Below are positions 59,700-64,000 of a stretch of DNA of 64,000 nucleotides, in pieces. The first letter of the stretch is position 1. Each line of letters begins with the position of its first letter. The translations under genes were made by a program, and so were the position numbers. The stretch is taken from contig BDDD01005754.1 in assembly GCA_001972305.1 (NCBI GenBank), positions 62,001-126,000 of the forward strand. The letters are read 5' to 3'. This DNA is from Cephalotus follicularis. Taxonomy: Eukaryota; Streptophyta; Magnoliopsida; Oxalidales; Cephalotaceae. A model generated the notes under the pieces. That model had not been told where the DNA came from. It did not search any database and worked only from the letters and a program-made list of their open reading frames with translations.

Positions 59700-61190
59700 T
59701 AAAATAGAAAACGTGTCATATAAAAGTGTTGTCTACCATTTGAGTATGTAAAATATCTTATCTAGTAACATATTAGAAGAAACAAGAGAGTAAATAGCAG
59801 ATCATTCAATTTTATGTTATTACCATAACCCTTGGTCTTTAGAAGTTATGGCTCCTCCTACTATTTTAATCGTATCCCACACCTCCAATGTGGAATTGAG
59901 GAAGCCCCGCTTCCTAGTGGGGATCGGAATCTATCTCGCATATCATGGCCTCAGCTATGGCATGACAAACCACAATACCAAATAGGTAGGCATTAAGCAT
60001 CAATTTGCATTAGGGCCTCGCCCTTGGTATGAAAGATCTGATACAAGTTCGGCCTCACGACCCATACAATCCACCCCTGGGTGGCGTTAATAGTATGAAC
60101 TCGGTATAAGTCAGACCCACTATCCTTCAAAGAAACGAACCAGTTTCGATATCCACTGAGGATCTAGTCAGAACACCAAAACTTACTTATTTCCTTCCAG
60201 TGCACCTCACACTTAAATTTAGTAGAAATGGTCATACAGAGGACCTTAGTTGGGTTGTACTATCCCCGGTATATCCATACTAATAAACAAAGGCATGGAA
60301 GGCCAACGGCGGAGCACCCAACAGTGCACACGTTGCTTACGGACTTATTATATCACAATTTGGAGGAATATGAGGTCTCATTTTATTTATTTAGCCAAAG
60401 CCATTATTAAATAAATTTTAATCGTCCAATCCATTTGGAATGGCTAATTATGCTTGACGTGTTTGGATTGTTTGCAAAAACCAAAACATCCATCTCATGC
60501 AACCTATTTCCCACATAGAAATAAAAATGGCCTCACTAGGGATTAAATCTATGAGAGATCACACGAGTGTATGCGATCACTCGGTCTCCTAGGTGAACTA
60601 TTAAAAACTACTTTATTACAAAATGCACCATGCATACATGGCCTTCACTTGGTCTTGCAATTTCCTCGATCTTCGTCTTCAAGCTCCTTTGCAATTCCTC
60701 TCTTCTTTTATTTACAAAATGAAATTTCTCAAATACCTTTAAAAATTAAAGAATAGAATACAAATTGGAGGGAGAGAATTAAAGAACTAAGGAAATAATG
60801 GTGCACGCATGCAACCTTATTACAGACCAAATAAAGCACACGATAATAAAGTAAATTAAACCATCCAAAAAAGAAACCAAAAGCTAGGTCCAATCACATA
60901 GCCTACCATCATGTATCAGACATTTAAAATCTATATCCATGATAGACTTTAAATAAACACAAGTAATTTCAATTTTTGATGGCCAGTCGAAATAATTCCA
61001 ACAAGTCCACCGATATTCTAGAAAAGCTCCCACTAGATTAATTTAAACCTAGTTTCCCTTTGATTTAAGAAAAAAAAATTAATTTTATAAAACAACAATG
61101 GGAAGGGAATTAAACTGGAATTTCAGGTACTTTAATTATTTCAAAATGGCCACCAAAACAGAAATTAATGTCCAATTGAAATTAAAACGG
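59700..61190 (-). other. Leader and decayed gag N-terminal region of element H
   Basis: This stretch lies between the recognisable gag tail and the primer site. I see no supported ORF, domain or RNA gene in it. It probably holds the untranslated leader and an unrecognisable gag start. Confidence 0.4.
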
Positions 61191-61193
61191 TAC

Positions 61194-61205
61194 GCTCTAA
61201 TACCA
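61194..61205 (-). other. Primer-binding site of element H
   Basis: The minus strand reads TGGTATTAGAGC next to the LTR end CCAACAG, one transition from the initiator-Met complement. It sets the orientation. Confidence 0.8.
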
Positions 61206-61206
61206 C

Positions 61207-63489
61207 TGTTGGAAACCCGAGTGGGTCCCCGGTCGATTTTGGGTCTAGGATGCTATTGTGTGTAATTTTAATTTTTCAAAAACACCAAGACTACAAGTCA
61301 AGGTTCACACTAACACCTTACTACCATAATCTAAAATACATGGATCACCGTTTAATATTCAATCGAACTAAAGTAAAGTCAAGCGTACGTCCACCTTCAC
61401 AAACTGAATATAATTCGGTAATAATAAATATAAATGATTAGGAAATATACCAACGTTGGTGGCTCTACCACTTTGTCGCTGCACACTTGTCAAAGCAACT
61501 GCAGGTTACCGGAACACCTGCCATATTCTGGCCAATGTGCCAAAGGTCCAACCAAGACATCATCGGACTCCTTAAGTGCCGATCTACCCGTTTCTGGCGG
61601 AGACTCGGCGGGAAGCGCCCCAGAACTCCATGGAGCAGTTGGCAGTAGCAGTGACTCACTGAGTTCAGACTCAGGGAGTCTTGGTCAACTCACCATGTGC
61701 CGGCCGCGCCAACATAGGTCGACAAACACCCGATCCACGCAACCCAACCAAAGACTCGCCGTGACTCGACGTGGAACGCCGAGCCACAGCGCACATCTTG
61801 CCAAGTCGACAAGGTTGACTCAGTGCACAAAGACCGGCCAAAAACGCATCAGAAAAAGCCTAAGCTAACATCAAAGTAGGTAGAGCCATTGATTGGCTCC
61901 ACCCACTATGATAACCGGCAGCGAAAGAGAAGGCTGATGTTGGGAGAAGCAAAACGCGTCGGGNCGCCAGCCACCAATGCCTCACGCGTCGTCTTCTTTG
62001 GCCGAAAACGCGCCCCCAGTGCTGCCGCACGAAAGCGTGTATCTCTCCCCTGTTTTGCGCGCGACCCGGTGCCGAAAACAGGTGGTGTTGTGTTTTGTCT
62101 CTTTTTTCTTTTATTATATGTATCTCTGTTTGTTATTATGTGCCCCACACATCGTATGTATCAACATACTCCCACTGTGGCTTTTCTTAATATACCGATA
62201 TGATAATACGGTAGTAAAAAAAGAAACCACTAATGTGAAATTAATATATGCTAGTTAAAAACTAGATTTTCCACCAAGTTAGCATGTGTGTAGCATGCAT
62301 CACTTTTACAATAATCAGGTGGGATCCGAATGCTCGGTTGATTCTGGTACGATGATAAATTTCCCAGAACATCCCAGAGTTATGGTACGACCACCCTAAT
62401 AGTCCTCGACTATCAGAATGACCCTGGTATGATTTCCAATCATCCCTTAGATCCGTGTACACCACGTCTATCATCCGTTAACCGGTAGTCTATCCAGTCA
62501 TTTGCATATGTGTCATGTATCCTACGTCATTCTTAACTCCGACCGTAATCTAGGGTTTGGATAAATGTCACGGCTAGATATTCTGCGATAACTATAAATC
62601 TATGATCGCACTGATACTATCGACAGACCTCCAATGGGAACCTCTCGTTCCTAGTCCACCTATGCCTGATCAAGACTTTTAAGTCTACAACGTACATAGA
62701 TATTATAGAGCTGATCACCCTTCATACGGGTGTGACAATCCCTTACTGCACACTCTCCCATACATCTCAATGAAGCTCCCACAAGGCCCAAAGATAACCC
62801 TTTTGCCAACACGTGCCTAGTGCTGAGGAAGACAGAAATCAAAGCCAAGCCGTTACAACACAATGCATGGTAGTGGCTCAGGTCTAACGATACAACGCAG
62901 TCCAAGAATGGTCTACTAGTCACCACAGACTATACACTACGGAGACTATAGGAATCCTATTGACATAGGTATGACTTTCCAAATAGGTTTCCTATGGTGG
63001 GTCTGTTTAGTCTCATGCTCTCTAGCACGAACCCCGCATCAGCTTTAGGATAAACCAAAATGGTCATGAGATGGTCCATCCCTCACACACAAGAAGGCAA
63101 GCATAATACGACAAGTTTTTGCGGTTCATCAATTGCCCTAAGAAAGTGAACCTATGACTTGAAACATTTTGTTAGAAGGGAGTAAGGATCTCATTCTCAT
63201 AACCTCCCAGTCATGAGATCCAACCCCTCGAACGACAAGGCACTATATGTGTACTTAGTTGACATGGAGATCAACTAATCCATTGAGATGGGTCTGGATA
63301 TAGATATAGCGGGTTGCCGTTAAACTACAGAAATATGCACATAAACTCTAAAAAGAATTTAGACTGTATAAATAGAGAGTTTAATATACATACATGCAGC
63401 CGCCTCGCAACATAAAAAGACATCTGCAGACAAGGAGTATATATATATACTAATATCTCGTGACATGCAGGGACACCGCTACTCCAACA
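61207..63489 (-). repeat. 5' LTR of element H
   Basis: A 2283-bp LTR, TGTTGGAAACCC to CTCCAACA, matching 52723-56214 apart from the inserted fragment there. A single N at 61964 replaces about 94 bp present in the other LTR. TATAAATA lies at 63367-63374. Confidence 0.9.
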
Positions 63490-64000
63490 GTTCGTAGCTT
63501 CTTGGGATTGGCTGGCTATTACCGGAGATTTATTGAAGGGTTTTCCAAGATTGTTATGCCATTGACTCGTTTGACTCAGAAGAAGTCAAATTTTGATTGG
63601 GATGATGCTTGTGAAGCAAGTTTTCAAGAACTGAAGAGTCGATTGATTACTGCTCCGATTTTAGTATTACCTGAGGGTAATGAAGAATTTACAGTTTACA
63701 GTGATGCTCATGGGAAAGGTTTGGGATGTGTTCTCATGCAACGTGGTCGATTAATTGCTTACGCTTCAAAGAAGCTAAAACCGTACGAGGAGAACTATCC
63801 TATACATGATCTTGAATTGGAAGCCATAGTGTTTGCTTTACAGAATTTCAGACATTACCTATATGGTGCTCGATTTGAGATATTCACCGACCACAAAAGT
63901 CTGAAGTACTTATTTTCTCAGAAGGAGTTGAATATGAGACATAGGAGGTCGGTTGAATTCTTTAATGATTACAACTGCAATATTCAATACCACCCAGGGA
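63490..64000 (+). pseudogene. RT end and RNase H of element F (partial, runs off the window)
   Basis: After the target duplicate GTTCG the frame continues [20 protein letters not shown], the RT connection region, then [15 protein letters not shown] and RNase H with [38 protein letters not shown] and [13 protein letters not shown], so the D-E-D catalytic set is visible. It reads to IQYHPG at the window edge with no stop in this part. It is the least decayed section of F. Confidence 0.85.

Larger units (their letters stand above)
52723..63489 (-). mobile_element. Element H: Ty1/copia element inside F's pol
   Basis: A 10,767-bp insertion from TGTTGGAAACCC to CTCCAACA is flanked by perfect GTTCG copies (52718-52722 and 63490-63494). 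RT coding of F reads across the empty site. On the minus strand: 5' LTR (63489 to 61207), primer site, leader, gag, GAG-pre-integrase and integrase, RT-RNaseH remnants, polypurine tract, 3' LTR (56214 to 52723). Order integrase before RT is the Ty1/copia signature. Coding is heavily decayed. The clade is not settled. Confidence 0.9.
39750..64000 (+). mobile_element. Element F: Tekay-like Ty3/gypsy, runs off the window
   Basis: The plus-strand order is part of the 5' LTR (39750-40393 and 49838-50178, split by element E), primer site, gag-protease-RT (50290-52722, split by element H), RT end and RNase H (63490-64000). Its LTR start is not seen. The visible LTR sequence begins directly at the end of element D, so D probably inserted into it. 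Integrase and 3' LTR lie beyond the right edge. Confidence 0.75.

Overview
This window is plant nuclear DNA, most likely from an angiosperm with a large, repeat-rich genome. Essentially all of it is LTR retrotransposon sequence, and I find no host gene, tRNA, rRNA or CRISPR array. The plant assignment rests on three element types: Ty3/gypsy chromoviruses of Tekay/Del type (single-frame gag-pro-RT-RNaseH-integrase with a C-terminal chromodomain-like tail and an initiator-Met primer-binding site), an Athila-type gypsy element (tRNA-Asp-type primer site, DLGAS protease) and a Ty1/copia element. All coding regions carry stops, frameshifts or deletions, so none looks autonomous.

The layout is a set of nested insertions resolved by 5-bp target-site duplications (TSDs). 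The outermost element is F, a plus-strand Tekay-like gypsy. Its 5' LTR is visible at 39750-40393 and 49838-50178, and its gag-pol at 50290-52722 and 63490-64000. Athila-like element D (26606-39749, minus) appears to sit in F's 5' LTR. LTR fragment G (25981-26605) cuts D's left LTR. Element A (353-25980, minus, gag remnant only) adjoins G. Element B (3934-24848, plus, TSD CCTGC) lies in A's 5' LTR. Element C (9126-19813, minus, TSD AAGAA/AACAA) lies in B's reverse transcriptase. Further insertions are solo LTR S1 in B's LTR (5956-6595, AGTAA), S4 in D's leader (32066-32482, CATAC), S2 in D's right LTR (33198-38642, AGCAG) with S3 inside it (35790-38411, GCGCC), full-length gypsy E in F's LTR (40394-49832, minus, CATAC), and copia element H in F's pol (52723-63489, minus, GTTCG).

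The most unusual signal is in the LTRs. Several families carry arrays of a roughly 10-bp palindrome-like motif centred on GTCGAC, spaced at 19-22 bp and very often exactly 21 bp. One version has CAGTCGACTG/CAGCCGACTG as core (LTRs of B, C and E). The other has GCGTCGACGC as core (Athila D, solo LTRs S2 and S3, and a fragment inside H). Copy number differs between the two LTRs of one element (five against seven in B). The arrays look like a shared, evolving minisatellite or regulatory module carried by LTRs of different lineages.

Other points of interest are a ~1-kb near-identical duplication flanking a 569-bp assembly gap, a 79-bp inversion joined to a deletion that removed the end of C's integrase, stop codons whose sites suggest decay by cytosine deamination and which are partly shared between copies, and protein-level tandem duplications in the Athila-like element.
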